Program-made: the position numbers and the translations under genes | Notes under the pieces: generated by a model | The model's database searches: none | The model's input: the letters and a program-made list of their open reading frames with translations, nothing else | What the model was told of the DNA's origin: nothing | Shown here: piece after piece, positions 52,801-61,215 of the stretch | How positions within the stretch are numbered: position 1 is the stretch's first letter | How the letters are laid out: every line of letters begins with the position of its first letter | Assembly (NCBI GenBank): GCA_016936975.1 | Contig: JAFGWU010000061.1 | Location: forward strand, 1 to 64,000 | DNA from: Bacteroidales bacterium | GTDB taxonomy: Bacteria; Bacteroidota; Bacteroidia; Bacteroidales; GCA-2748055 | DNA: 64,000 bases | Direction of reading: 5' to 3'

Positions 52801-54134
52801 ACCCCGTTATCGATACTGATGTACTTCGAATCCTGTCCGCCGATTTCAAAGATGGTATCCACCTCCGGATCAAATGCAATGGCGGCTGTAGCCTGGGCGG
52901 TAATTTCATTCCGTATCACGTCGGCTCCCACAAAGTCGCCTGTCAGGTAACGTCCCGAGCCGGTTGTCCCGGCCCCTTTAACCACCACACGGTCACCAAC
53001 CTCCTCGAATATTTCCGACATCCCCTGGCGAATCGCTTCAATCGGTTTGCTTGCTGTCGGAAGGTAACGCCTGGCAATAACCCTGTTCTCATCATCAATA
53101 AGGACGACATTGGTGCTCAGTGAACCGATATCCAGACCAAGATATACCTCATATTTATCTTTTGAATCCGGGATCTTATAAACCTCTTTATTGATTTCAG
53201 CTTTGGGTTCCACAAGGGGTTTAAAGGATTTCCCCTTTGATTTTTCTCCTTTCAGGTAAGCTTCCAGATTTGCCGTTCCGGAATATTTTCCTGTGTGGTT
53301 TCCACTTTTTTTCATGGCATCCATAATGGCGCCCAATGCACCCATGGAAGCATTGTGTTCGGGAATGATCAAATCCTCTTCAGATGCATTCAACAATTCC
53401 CTGAAAGCCCGAACCATGCCGGAGTTGAAAGAAACTCCACCCTGGAACATCACCGGAAACTCAATGGTTTTGCCACGGCCCAGGGAGCTGATAAAATTTC
53501 TTGCCACGGCAAAACAGAGCCCCGCAACAATATCGTGAACCGGGGTGGCGATTTGCTGGAGGTGGATCATATCACTTTTGGCAAAGACACTGCACCTGCC
53601 GGCAATCCGGGGAGGATTTTCGGATTTGAGCGCCAGTGCCCCGAATTCATCCTCGATGGAAACCCCGATGCGTTTTGCCTGCTGGTCCAGGAAGGATCCC
53701 GTACCTGCCGCACAAAGATTATTCAATTCAAAATCAGAAAGGCGGGAAGCTTCCCCGCCGGCATTATCCATGAAAATGAGCTTGGAATCTTCACCACCCA
53801 TCTCGATGATGGTCCTTACCCGGGGGTATAATTTTGAAACAGACGTGGATTGGGCAACAACCTCATTGACGAAGGCCCCCCCCAGCAACTCGGCGGCCAG
53901 TTTGCCGCCTGTACCGGTAAAACTTATCACTTCAATCAGTTGGGGCGGATACTTTATATTGATCTGATCAAGAATTTCCTTCAGCCTTTCAAAAGGTTTG
54001 CCGTGACAGTAATCATAGTGGTTTTCCAGGACATTGCCCTCGGTGTCCAAAATGACCGAATTGATTGAAATGGAACCGATGTCGATTCCAAGAAAAATCT
54101 TATTCAGCTTATTGGATTTGGGGGAGGGTGTCAT
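49863..54134 (-). CDS. 2-hydroxyacyl-CoA dehydratase activase, fused form with DUF2229 and HgdB-like region
   Basis: A 1423-residue protein. Two ASKHA ATPase domains (about 12-290: FLGIDIGSISINSVILD; about 330-600: YLGLDIGSLSTNVVLIDD) each contain the NxxCAAGTGSFL-type motif whose Cys binds the [4Fe-4S] cluster. Then comes a Cys-rich hinge (FTCKACSNQCEIRRV, about 620), a DUF2229 region (IGIPRGLMVFFQQFPYW) and an HgdB-like region with C-rich motifs. Activases of this family use ATP to drive one electron into 2-hydroxyacyl-CoA dehydratases or benzoyl-CoA reductases. The fused form is common in anaerobic Bacteroidota and Firmicutes. No dehydratase genes are adjacent. Confidence 0.9.
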   Translation of the reverse strand: MTPSPKSNKLNKIFLGIDIGSISINSVILDTEGNVLENHYDYCHGKPFERLKEILDQINIKYPPQLIEVISFTGTGGKLAAELLGGAFVNEVVAQSTSVSKLYPRVRTIIEMGGEDSKLIFMDNAGGEASRLSDFELNNLCAAGTGSFLDQQAKRIGVSIEDEFGALALKSENPPRIAGRCSVFAKSDMIHLQQIATPVHDIVAGLCFAVARNFISSLGRGKTIEFPVMFQGGVSFNSGMVRAFRELLNASEEDLIIPEHNASMGALGAIMDAMKKSGNHTGKYSGTANLEAYLKGEKSKGKSFKPLVEPKAEINKEVYKIPDSKDKYEVYLGLDIGSLSTNVVLIDDENRVIARRYLPTASKPIEAIRQGMSEIFEEVGDRVVVKGAGTTGSGRYLTGDFVGADVIRNEITAQATAAIAFDPEVDTIFEIGGQDSKYISIDNGVVVDFEMNKVCAAGTGSFLEEQAEKLDINIIDEFGEMALRAGSPAGLGDRCTVFMESDLNSFQQKGVEKENLVGGLAYAIVLNYINKVVRKKRIGNHVLFQGGVTNNQAVVAAFEEVTGKKIHIPPHFDVTGAIGAAILAREHIRKNNLQTRFKGFDISKIPYTIDRFTCKACSNQCEIRRVRIQGEKKPLYYGGRCEKYELDERKGKGKGIPNYFLERLCFLTDGYNPERDPSKKTIGIPRGLMVFFQQFPYWRTFFEELGFNVAVSEETSSQTIKKSLSLIVAETCFPVEVMHGHIYELLDSPGVDYVFTPFIINAKAEPDNPTNNCNCPWVQTFPFMVKASLPEDKRSKMLTPSLNFRFYGKVVENELYDYFGKKFGLKKSRIVSAMKKADQKQTEFEDIIKERGREVLATLPDDRECLVIMGRPYNTGDPALNLSMVDKLINLDVFPIPMDYLPLHEEHITRDYNKMYWPNGQKILAAARIIARDDRLHGIYMGNFRCGPDSFLAHFVHEEMAGKPYMEIEVDEHGADAGMITRYEAFLDSLKGSRMGKPIEKKVYVPGVMTGSPMKDRILYFPYMNDASYVIAGVCRSFGINSESLPMQTQEDIDLARKYTSSRECFPMICTTGSFLKKLMAPGVDSAKVSFFMPDHNGPCRFGQYNRFQRVLFDRLGYDKTEIIAPSNDSSYEDISAGHGTRFRLNVWKGFVAMDIIRKLKQERKPYELYPGNTDQVYRQALKDLVSCMENGGKDLLDVLAQIGYAFTQIPITNGKRKPVIAVVGEIFMRDNAFCSANIVNRLEKFGAETWIAPFAEWLSYSTIRYTRDSRWKGDFKGVIKSKIQEFMQERSAKKVTGMFHGLFDEDKEVAVKDMLNACSPYVHRHYDGDPALNLGTSAILADKGISGIANILPFTCMPGTLVTAVSDQLRKDKNNIPYVNIAYDGQEDTSIELRLQAFMHQAYQYAEEKGLTKSVKQEIGVL

Positions 54135-54710
54135 TGGCAGCAGGATTTAAGTTTACGATCAGGGGCACTGTATCTTCAGCACTGTTGTCAATAATAAAGA
54201 TAGTTCTTAAGGTTAGTTCAGCAAGGTTAAGTTTTTTATCAAATTGGCACCAATATAGAAAAAATGTAGTACAAAATTTGTTAAAAAAAATAGAAACCGA
54301 CAATTATTTATAATCCAGCTGAATAACAATTGCATAATATTTACAATTTAAAGGTGTATAACAGCGAAATTAAAAAAAAAGAGACACACGCGCATGGTAT
54401 TCACCTTCCGTGCCATTGAAAAAACGTATTGAAGATACCCACGGAAATAATCCATCCATTGCTTTTTTCCCTGCCATTTCCTTTACCCGGACAGGGGAAC
54501 TATGTCAGGGGGATTATGGTGCATGCATAGCTTAATAATATCTTTTAAACAGACTTAACAGCTAAATTTTTCTTAACTTGGTAAACTCTGATTTTTAATT
54601 CAGAACGGATGCATCCAGGAGAAAAAATAGAGGAATTGGATCATGGTCCCTGATCATATGGGGTCAATGAACAGGATACCGCACAGAATACAGTGAAAAA
54701 TCAGTATAAT
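54135..54710. other. AT-rich intergenic region, nothing recognised
   Basis: A 576-bp gap between the divergent activase and DUF937 genes. No ORF with protein-like composition, tRNA, terminator hairpin or exact TAnnTTTG box was found. It ends in the tandem duplication at 54711. Confidence 0.5.
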
Positions 54711-54750
54711 TATTTTAATAAACCAGTAACTATTTTAATAAACCAGTACC
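54711..54750 (+). repeat. 20-bp tandem duplication before the DUF937 gene
   Basis: TATTTTAATAAACCAGTAAC (54711-54730) is followed at once by the same 20 bases with one change (54731-54750), ending at the base before the ATG. The duplicated unit therefore forms the whole translation-initiation leader. Confidence 0.85.
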
Positions 54751-55344
54751 ATGAAAAACATTTTAGGAGAACTTCTCTCAACCCTTGACGACAATGCTCT
54801 GGAATCGATAGCCAGGAAAACAAATGCTTCACCCACACAGGCAAAAAGTGCTCTTGCCAGTGCCATCCCGATATTGATGAGTGCCATGGCAAAAAACAGC
54901 AAAACAAAAGATGGTGCAACCGCACTTCAGAAAGCTGTTGAGAAGGACCATGACGGAAGTCTTCTCGATAACCTGGGAGACTTTCTCGGTAATCCGGAAG
55001 CTGCCAATGGAGTCGGGATACTCAGGCATGTCCTGGGGGGCAAGCAACAGAATGTAGCCAGTTACATCAGCAATGATACCGGGCTCAGCGGGGAATCGGC
55101 CGGGAAAATACTTGAAATAGCGGCCCCTCTCGTAATGGGATACCTGGGAAAGAAACGCTCTACGGGAGAAGTCAGTAACGTCAGCAGTCTGCTGAATACC
55201 TTCATGAAAACCGAAAAGAAACAGGCCCCGAAGGCCCAGGGAGTTATCGCCCAGTTGCTGGACAGTAACAACGACGGCAATGTGATGGATGATATCAGCC
55301 AGATGGGGATGTCGTTCCTTGGAAAGATGCTGAGAAGAAAATAA
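54751..55344 (+). CDS. DUF937-domain protein (YidB-like)
   Basis: A 197-residue protein with DUF937 features: ALESIARKTNASPTQAKSALASAIPILMSAMAKN, followed by GSLLDNLGDFLG, and a second half VASYISNDTGLSGESAGKILEIAAPLVMGYLGKK. The C-terminus LLDSNNDGNVMDDISQMGMSFLGKM contains an EF-hand-like DSNNDGNVMDD loop, which may bind calcium. It is mostly helical with no signal peptide. Function is unknown. Monocistronic, 58 bp upstream of the T9SS gene. Confidence 0.8.
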   Translation: MKNILGELLSTLDDNALESIARKTNASPTQAKSALASAIPILMSAMAKNSKTKDGATALQKAVEKDHDGSLLDNLGDFLGNPEAANGVGILRHVLGGKQQNVASYISNDTGLSGESAGKILEIAAPLVMGYLGKKRSTGEVSNVSSLLNTFMKTEKKQAPKAQGVIAQLLDSNNDGNVMDDISQMGMSFLGKMLRRK

Positions 55345-55402
55345 TTTTTTTTTTTGGTTCAGAAGGGCTATTTTTCCGACTTCATCACATTAACAGATAA
55401 AA

Positions 55403-57502
55403 ATGTTAATGATGATGAAGAAAAATTTTACCATTACATGCATGGGTGTCCTGCTGATCGTTTCGTTATCAGCGCGGGCACAAAACGGTTTGTTCATCTC
55501 CGAGGTCACGGATCCTGCAGATGATTACACCGGAAGATTTATTGAGATTTACAACGCCGGCAGTGAGGCTGTTGACTTTGATGCATCTCTGTTTTACCTT
55601 TCACGCCAGAGCAACGGGGGAACCACATGGGGGGAAGTGCAGTTAACCGGGGTGATTCCTGCCGGTGAAGCTTATGTTGTGGGTGGTTCAGCCTTTGAAA
55701 CACTTTATGGTTTTGCGCCCCACCTTGTGACAGGCATCCTGATCGGGAACGGGGATGATGCCTATTGCCTGTTCCGGGATGGGAACCATTCATCCGGAAT
55801 CCTTCACGACATCTATGGAGAGATTGATGTTGACGGCAGCGGCACCCTGTGGGAGTATGAAGATTCCAGGGCCTTGAGGATATCCGGTGTTAAGACACCC
55901 AATCCATTATGGAACCTCACCGAATGGGAAATTACTCCGGCCAATATGGCGGATTGTAATCCGGGCGTGCATCACGTCTCCTCCCCCGGCGACACGATTC
56001 CTTTTCCGGGAGATTTCATTATCTCTCTGCCGAATGACACGGTGCACGGAATTCAGTCCTTTAACGTACCGGTTATGGTCAGTGAACTTACGGCGGCTGA
56101 CGATATCATTTCCTACCAGTTTGATCTTGACTTTAACAGTACCCTGCTGGAATATACGGGCTATTCCCTGTCCGGAACCATTGCAGACGGAGGTACCGTT
56201 GAGGTTAATCCTGCCGTTTCAGGCAGGTTGTCGGTCAGTTATATGAATACCACTGCGCTGACCGGAGCCGGAAATATCCTGATTCTGCAATTTGATGCAC
56301 TCGGGATGGGAACATCCGGCCTGGTTCTGTCCGGTGCATACCTGAACAGTATGCCGGTTGAGAAGCTGGTTCATGGGAGCGTGTTAATAACCGAATCCTC
56401 TCCGCCAACTGCGGTTGTTTCCTATAATGATACGGTCAACCGGTTTGCAGATACCCTGCTGATCATCGCTACATTCGATGAATCGCTGGATCCGTCGAAA
56501 CCCGTAAAGATCAGTTTCACCGGGGCGGTAAGTCTCGACAATGCGGATATGACCCGTTTGAGCGATACGGTTTATATCTTTCCTTTCCGCATCCCGAAAG
56601 CGGAGGGGGAGGTCTTGGTAAGCTTAAGCAACGGAACGGATCTCTGGGGGAATCCGATTGTTTCTGTTCCGGCAGAGGGGGGCACCTTTATCATCACCGG
56701 CTTCAGGGCAGGTGATGTGGACGACGACGGACTGATACTGGCCTATGATGCCGCACTGACGCTTCAGCACTCGGTGGGGATTGATCCGTTGCCGGAAACC
56801 GATCCCCTGCCCTGGGAGGCCTGGCGCGACAGCACCGCAAACGTTGACGGCCTGGGTGAGATTACCGCTTATGATGCAGCCATGATATTGCGTTACTCTG
56901 CCGGGATCCTGTCCGTTTTTCCCTCAGGCTCTTCCAAAACTGTGCCGGCGGCTGAAATCCTTGCTGAGGTCAGGGAAAATATGATCCTGTTTTATTCTTA
57001 TGGGGAATTATACGGGTTGAATATCGCAGCGTCTGATGATCAGAATATACTGGGAGATCCTGAAGTCCTGGCTGGCGAATTCATGTCGGCTTTCAATATA
57101 AATGAAACAGGCTACCGCATTGGCCTGTGTACCACAACCTGCCCGAAAAACGGGAGCCGTATCCTGCGGATTCCTTTTCACAGGCAGGGGTCCCTGACCA
57201 TCACAATGAATATTAACGGTGTTGACAACCAGGTAACACTCGACCTGGTTACCGGCAGGATTAACCAGGAGAATGCGCCCGTTTCAATCTATCCCAATCC
57301 CACCTCCGGGAAATTGAAAATAGATGGAATTACAGGTCCTTCGGATGCTGTTATTTACAACATTCATGGGGCATTGAAGGCATGGATTCTGAGTGCGGGA
57401 GGTCCCCTGGAAATCGACATATCTGCATTGCCAGCAGGGATGTATATGATAAGGATTGATTCGGATGAAGGGCAATTTGTGGATCGGTTCGTAAAAAATT
57501 AG
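55403..57502 (+). CDS. Lamin-tail, cohesin and dockerin domain protein with T9SS sorting signal
   Basis: A 699-residue secreted protein. After a signal peptide (cleavage near SARAQ; ATG at 55403 or one of the next two in-frame ATGs) comes a lamin-tail domain (about 28-170: LFISEVTDPADDYTGRFIEIYNAG). A cohesin-like domain follows (about 205-335: DDIISYQFDLDFNSTLLEYTGY), then an Ig-like domain (340-455). A dockerin-type pair of calcium loops (about 460-530: GDVDDDGLILAYDAALTLQ and NVDGLGEITAYDAAMILRY) precedes a type A sorting domain (about 620-699: SIYPNPTSGKLKIDG). Cohesin and dockerin in one chain suggest self-assembly. Confidence 0.85.
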   Translation: MLMMMKKNFTITCMGVLLIVSLSARAQNGLFISEVTDPADDYTGRFIEIYNAGSEAVDFDASLFYLSRQSNGGTTWGEVQLTGVIPAGEAYVVGGSAFETLYGFAPHLVTGILIGNGDDAYCLFRDGNHSSGILHDIYGEIDVDGSGTLWEYEDSRALRISGVKTPNPLWNLTEWEITPANMADCNPGVHHVSSPGDTIPFPGDFIISLPNDTVHGIQSFNVPVMVSELTAADDIISYQFDLDFNSTLLEYTGYSLSGTIADGGTVEVNPAVSGRLSVSYMNTTALTGAGNILILQFDALGMGTSGLVLSGAYLNSMPVEKLVHGSVLITESSPPTAVVSYNDTVNRFADTLLIIATFDESLDPSKPVKISFTGAVSLDNADMTRLSDTVYIFPFRIPKAEGEVLVSLSNGTDLWGNPIVSVPAEGGTFIITGFRAGDVDDDGLILAYDAALTLQHSVGIDPLPETDPLPWEAWRDSTANVDGLGEITAYDAAMILRYSAGILSVFPSGSSKTVPAAEILAEVRENMILFYSYGELYGLNIAASDDQNILGDPEVLAGEFMSAFNINETGYRIGLCTTTCPKNGSRILRIPFHRQGSLTITMNINGVDNQVTLDLVTGRINQENAPVSIYPNPTSGKLKIDGITGPSDAVIYNIHGALKAWILSAGGPLEIDISALPAGMYMIRIDSDEGQFVDRFVKN

Positions 57503-57504
57503 AG

Positions 57505-57583
57505 ACGTAGTGCATGCTTGCAGAGACGCCATGCATTTGGCAGAGACGCCATGCATGGCGTCTCTGCATGCATGGCGTCTACA
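57505..57583. repeat. Palindromic AGACGCCATGCATGGCGTCT repeat cluster
   Basis: Between the T9SS gene and tRNA-Ala lie several copies of AGAGACGCCATGCAT in both orientations. They include a perfect 28-bp palindrome at 57541-57568 (GCAGAGACGCCATG and its complement). It could form a strong cruciform or RNA hairpin and is probably a small dispersed repeat. Confidence 0.8.
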
Positions 57584-57591
57584 TAATCCGT

Positions 57592-57664
57592 GGAGCATAC
57601 CGGAGTCGAACCGGTGACCTCTTGACTGCCAGTCAAACGCTCTAGCCAACTGAGCTAATGCCCC
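57592..57664 (-). tRNA. tRNA-Ala (anticodon GGC)
   Basis: The minus strand gives a 73-nt tRNA. The acceptor arm GGGGCAT/ATGCTCC includes the G3-U70 pair that marks alanine. The D-arm is AGCTCAGTTGGCTAGAGC, the anticodon loop CTGGCAG gives GGC, the T-arm is CCGGTTCGACTCCGG, and the discriminator is A73. CCA is not encoded. Confidence 0.95.
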
Positions 57665-57902
57665 GAAAATAAACTGAACCTGTCAAACGTTTTAATATTG
57701 AAAGGTATTAAATCGTTTTCAAGCCCCAAAAATATTAAAAATATCCCAGCCGGTAAAGATGTCTGGCAGAATTTTTGAGGTATTTTAGTGGCGGTTATGC
57801 GTTTTATTTGAAATAAATAGGAATTTTATTGCTCTTTATCCTAATTCTTTTTGAATTTCAATTATGAAATGATTATTTTTAATGCGCTAAAAATAAGCTG
57901 TT

Positions 57903-58592
57903 ATGGAATCAAAGAAATCAAAACAGGCGGATCTTGAAAAAAGAAAGGGCCTGTTTCTACAGGTCGGGCTGGTGGTGGCCCTCTCATTAATACTCATTGG
58001 TTTTGAGTGGACCCAGGCTCCGGCAACCGATGACGACACTGAGATGGTAAAGGAGATTCAGTTTGAAGATGAGATGATGCAGATCACCCGCCGTGAGGAA
58101 CCCAAACCGGAACCCAAGCCGGAACAGCCCAAGGTTGCCGAGGTGCTGGACATTGTTGATGATGATGTGGTGATTGATGATGAATTTGACTTTGACATGG
58201 AGGCAACCGATGATACGGAATACGATTTTACATCAGTGATCACAGACGATGCTGAGGAGATTGAAGAGGAGGAGGTATTCTACATCGTGGAGGATATGCC
58301 CACTTTTAACGGTGGAGACCCGGCCACGGAGTTCAGGAAATATATCGCCCAGAATCTCAGGTATCCTGAGATTGCTGCTGAAAATGGTATCAGCGGACGG
58401 GTCATCGTTCAGTTTGCCGTGAACAGGACCGGGCAGGTCGTTGATGCAGTTGTGGTGAGAAGCGTGGATCCGGCTCTCGATAAGGAAGCTATCCGGGTGG
58501 TAATGGCTTCACCAAAATGGGAACCGGGAAAGCAGAGAGGCAAGCCTGTGAAGGTATTGTTCACCTTCCCGATAAATTTTGTGCTACAATAA
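57903..58592 (+). CDS. Energy transducer TonB
   Basis: A 229-residue TonB-family protein. One membrane segment at 21-38 (LFLQVGLVVALSLILIGF) is followed by a Pro/Glu/Lys stretch (EEPKPEPKPEQPK) and an unusually acidic spacer of about 60 residues. The C-terminal TonB domain (about 135-229) has LRYPEIAAENGISGRVIVQFAVNRTGQVVDAVVVRSVDPALDKEAIRVV and W-x-PGKQRGKPVKV. It couples ExbBD energy to TonB-dependent receptors. No exbB/exbD is adjacent. It ends at a strong terminator. Confidence 0.92.
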   Translation: MESKKSKQADLEKRKGLFLQVGLVVALSLILIGFEWTQAPATDDDTEMVKEIQFEDEMMQITRREEPKPEPKPEQPKVAEVLDIVDDDVVIDDEFDFDMEATDDTEYDFTSVITDDAEEIEEEEVFYIVEDMPTFNGGDPATEFRKYIAQNLRYPEIAAENGISGRVIVQFAVNRTGQVVDAVVVRSVDPALDKEAIRVVMASPKWEPGKQRGKPVKVLFTFPINFVLQ

Positions 58593-58615
58593 GCATTACA
58601 CATAAACCTTTTGTT

Positions 58616-58648
58616 AAAAAGACCGGCATTTTGTTGGTCTTTTTTTTT
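58616..58648 (+). terminator. Rho-independent terminator after the TonB gene
   Basis: The stem AAAAAGACC/GGTCTTTTT (58616-58624 with 58636-58644) has an 11-nt loop and runs into a stretch of nine T ending at 58648. It lies 23 bp past the stop codon. Confidence 0.85.
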
Positions 58649-58720
58649 GCGCAATACCCGATACGGTATTTACATGCAGGGGATAATTTCCTAAATTGCA
58701 GCCAATAAAAAACTGAAACG

Positions 58721-59899
58721 ATGAAACAACTTGCCGCTATTTTAACCACTGCCCTGCTCCTTGCCGGATGCGCCACCACAACCAGGCAGATGCAAAGGGG
58801 GAATTATGATACAGTGATCAATAAAAGTGTTAAGAAGCTCATTAAAAATCCGAATAGCGAAAAATATGCCTCCACAATGGACCGGGCATATAAACTGGCA
58901 AATGAACGGGACCTCGAAAGGATCAAGTACCTCAAAATGGAAAACAATCCTGACAATTACGATGAGGTGATGAGCCGATATAATATGCTCAAGCAGAGAC
59001 AGCAGCAGGTTCGTACCGTCACACCTCTCAATATAAATGGCAGATCCTATGCCTATGAATATATCGATTATGATGCCGAGATTGTTAATTCCAAGCGAAA
59101 GGCTGCAGAATTTTTCTATAACAACGGAAGGCAGCTTCTGGACCATGCCCTGCAGAAAACCGATTACAGGGAGGCCTATTACCAGCTGTCGAAGGCATCG
59201 GAATATGCCGGGGGACAGTATTCGAACCTGGATAATCTTATCTATGATGCCAGGATGAAAGGGATTAGCCGGGTTGTCGTGGAGGTGGTAAACCAGTCAC
59301 CGGTCAGACTGCCGGTTCAGGTTGAGGATGATCTTCTGGCTTTTGATACACAGGGATTGAATAACAGTGAATGGATTGAATACCATTTCAGACGACTGGA
59401 CGAGAAGATTGAATATGATTATGCGGTCCTGGTAAAGTTATTGTCCATCATGGTCGGACCCGATGAAACCAAGGATACCGACCATGTTTTCAATAAAAAG
59501 ATTGACGACGGATTCGAATATGTTCTCGATGCCAACGGTAATGTGATGAAGGATACCGCAGGAAATGATATCAAAATCAGGAAATACAGGGACATAACCT
59601 GTACATTGATTGAGACGCGGCAGTTCAAGGCGGTGGAGATAAAGGGAGAGATCGAAATCGTGTCCCTGAAACCTGAACGGCTCATTAAGAGAGAACCTTT
59701 CGGCGCCCAGAATCTGTTTGAACATTTCTCGGCCAGGGCGATTGGCGACCTGGGGGCGTTGACGGATGAAGCCCTGAAAAAGACCCAGCAGGAAAAAGTG
59801 CCCTTCCCGTCTGATGTGGAAATGGTCATGATGTGCACGGAAACCATCAAACCGGCAATCAGGAATGCCATTTATGCCAACCGTCAGCACATCCGGTAA
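58721..59899 (+). CDS. Lipoprotein of unknown function
   Basis: A 392-residue lipoprotein. The signal MKQLAAILTTALLLAGC has Cys17 at the lipobox. The N-terminal half (about 20-180) is helical and TPR-like: YDTVINKSVKKLIKNPNSEKYASTMDRAYKLANERDLERIKYLK and NGRQLLDHALQKTDYREAYYQLSKASEY. The C-terminal half is beta-rich with no familiar motif (FEYVLDANGNVMKDTAGNDIKIRKYRDITCTLIETRQFKAVEIKGE). I do not recognise the family. Monocistronic between two terminators. Confidence 0.7.
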   Translation: MKQLAAILTTALLLAGCATTTRQMQRGNYDTVINKSVKKLIKNPNSEKYASTMDRAYKLANERDLERIKYLKMENNPDNYDEVMSRYNMLKQRQQQVRTVTPLNINGRSYAYEYIDYDAEIVNSKRKAAEFFYNNGRQLLDHALQKTDYREAYYQLSKASEYAGGQYSNLDNLIYDARMKGISRVVVEVVNQSPVRLPVQVEDDLLAFDTQGLNNSEWIEYHFRRLDEKIEYDYAVLVKLLSIMVGPDETKDTDHVFNKKIDDGFEYVLDANGNVMKDTAGNDIKIRKYRDITCTLIETRQFKAVEIKGEIEIVSLKPERLIKREPFGAQNLFEHFSARAIGDLGALTDEALKKTQQEKVPFPSDVEMVMMCTETIKPAIRNAIYANRQHIR

Positions 59900-59963
59900 C
59901 CTTTTAAGATTCGTGAAGCCCGGACACTTCGGGTTCAGAATCTCCGAAATATTAATTCTTAAT

Positions 59964-59991
59964 GGCTCCGGTTTTAGCCGGGGCTTTTTTT
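59964..59991 (+). terminator. Terminator after the lipoprotein gene
   Basis: The stem GGCTCCGG/CCGGGGCT (two G-U pairs) closes a short loop and is followed by seven T. It overlaps the first codons of an upstream-extended hflX reading frame, which argues for the downstream hflX start at 60025. Confidence 0.8.
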
Positions 59992-59993
59992 AT

Positions 59994-60001
59994 TAAATTT
60001 G
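59994..60001 (+). promoter_or_regulatory. hflX: Putative -7 box of hflX
   Basis: TAAATTTG matches TAnnTTTG, directly after the terminator and 23 bp before the preferred start at 60025. Confidence 0.45.
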
Positions 60002-60024
60002 CAACCCCGATTGGGTTTGATGAA

Positions 60025-61215
60025 ATGGGTAAACTGATTGATTTATCGCCGGAGGTGGAGACTGCCGTTCTTGTCGGGGTCATTAATGAACACCAGCAGG
60101 AACAGGAGGTGCAGGAATACCTGAACGAACTGGCTTTTCTCACCGAAACAGCCGGCGCCGAGCCCATGGCCATATTTACACAGCATCTTAACATACCCAA
60201 TCCAAGGACTTTCATCGGTTCGGGAAAACTAGCCGAGATTAAGGCATATATCGAAGAGCATAAGATCGACCTGGTGATCTTCGATGATGAACTCTCACCT
60301 TCCCAGATGAGGAATATCGAAAGGGAAACCCGGTGCAGGATTCTTGACCGTACCAACCTGATACTGGATATTTTCGCCAGGCGTGCCAAAACAGCCCATG
60401 CCAGGGCCCAGGTGGAGCTGGCACAGTACCAGTACCTGCTTCCCCGGTTAACCCGGATGTGGACCCACCTTGAACGCCAGAGGGGAGGGATCGGATTAAG
60501 GGGTCCCGGCGAAACGGAGATAGAAACAGACCGCAGGATTATCAGGGATAAGATAGCAAGGTTACAAACCCAGCTGGAAAAAATTGACAGGCAGGTGACC
60601 TCACAGCGAAAGAACCGCGGAAGAATGGTAAAAGTGGTACTGGTAGGTTATACCAACGTGGGAAAATCGACCCTGATGAACCTGCTGAGCAAAACAACCC
60701 TGTTTGCGGAGGACAAGTTATTTGCCACACTCGATACCACGGTGCGAAAGGTGGTTATTGAAAACCTGCCCTTCCTGCTTTCCGATACGGTTGGATTTAT
60801 AAGAAAGCTTCCCGCACACCTGGTGGAGTCCTTCAAATCGACGCTTGATGAAGTCAGGGAAGCCGATATCCTGTTGCACGTGGTGGATATTTCGCATCAT
60901 AATTACAGGGAGCAGATCGAAGTGGTCAGGCAAACCCTTGAAGAGTTGAATTCAGCAGATAAGCCCACCATCATGGTATTCAATAAAACAGATGTATTCA
61001 CCTATGTCAGGAAGGATGAAGATGACCTTACCGATAGAACCGAGGAGAACCGGAGCCTGAATGAGCTTGAAAAGCTGTGGGTGGGAAAACACAGGGATTC
61101 TATTTTTATATCGGCAACCAGGAAAACAAATATTGATTACCTGAAGGATATTCTGTACCAGAAGGTGCGGGAAATTCACATCCAGCGATATCCTTACAAT
61201 GATTTCTTATATTAA
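60025..61215 (+). CDS. hflX: GTPase HflX
   Basis: With the ATG at 60025 the product has 396 residues. It has the N-terminal HflX domain with [25 protein letters not shown], and [28 protein letters not shown]. The G domain has Walker [37 protein letters not shown] (G3), FNKTD (G4), and [12 protein letters not shown] (G5). HflX splits stalled or heat-damaged ribosomes. Upstream codons to 59962 overlap a terminator and are not included. The gene is convergent with asd, overlapping by 9 bp. Confidence 0.95.
   Translation: MGKLIDLSPEVETAVLVGVINEHQQEQEVQEYLNELAFLTETAGAEPMAIFTQHLNIPNPRTFIGSGKLAEIKAYIEEHKIDLVIFDDELSPSQMRNIERETRCRILDRTNLILDIFARRAKTAHARAQVELAQYQYLLPRLTRMWTHLERQRGGIGLRGPGETEIETDRRIIRDKIARLQTQLEKIDRQVTSQRKNRGRMVKVVLVGYTNVGKSTLMNLLSKTTLFAEDKLFATLDTTVRKVVIENLPFLLSDTVGFIRKLPAHLVESFKSTLDEVREADILLHVVDISHHNYREQIEVVRQTLEELNSADKPTIMVFNKTDVFTYVRKDEDDLTDRTEENRSLNELEKLWVGKHRDSIFISATRKTNIDYLKDILYQKVREIHIQRYPYNDFLY

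Noticed and set aside
52353-53123. A 256-codon plus-strand ORF
   Set aside because: Antisense shadow of the duplicated ASKHA domain of the activase; no start signal or family motif.
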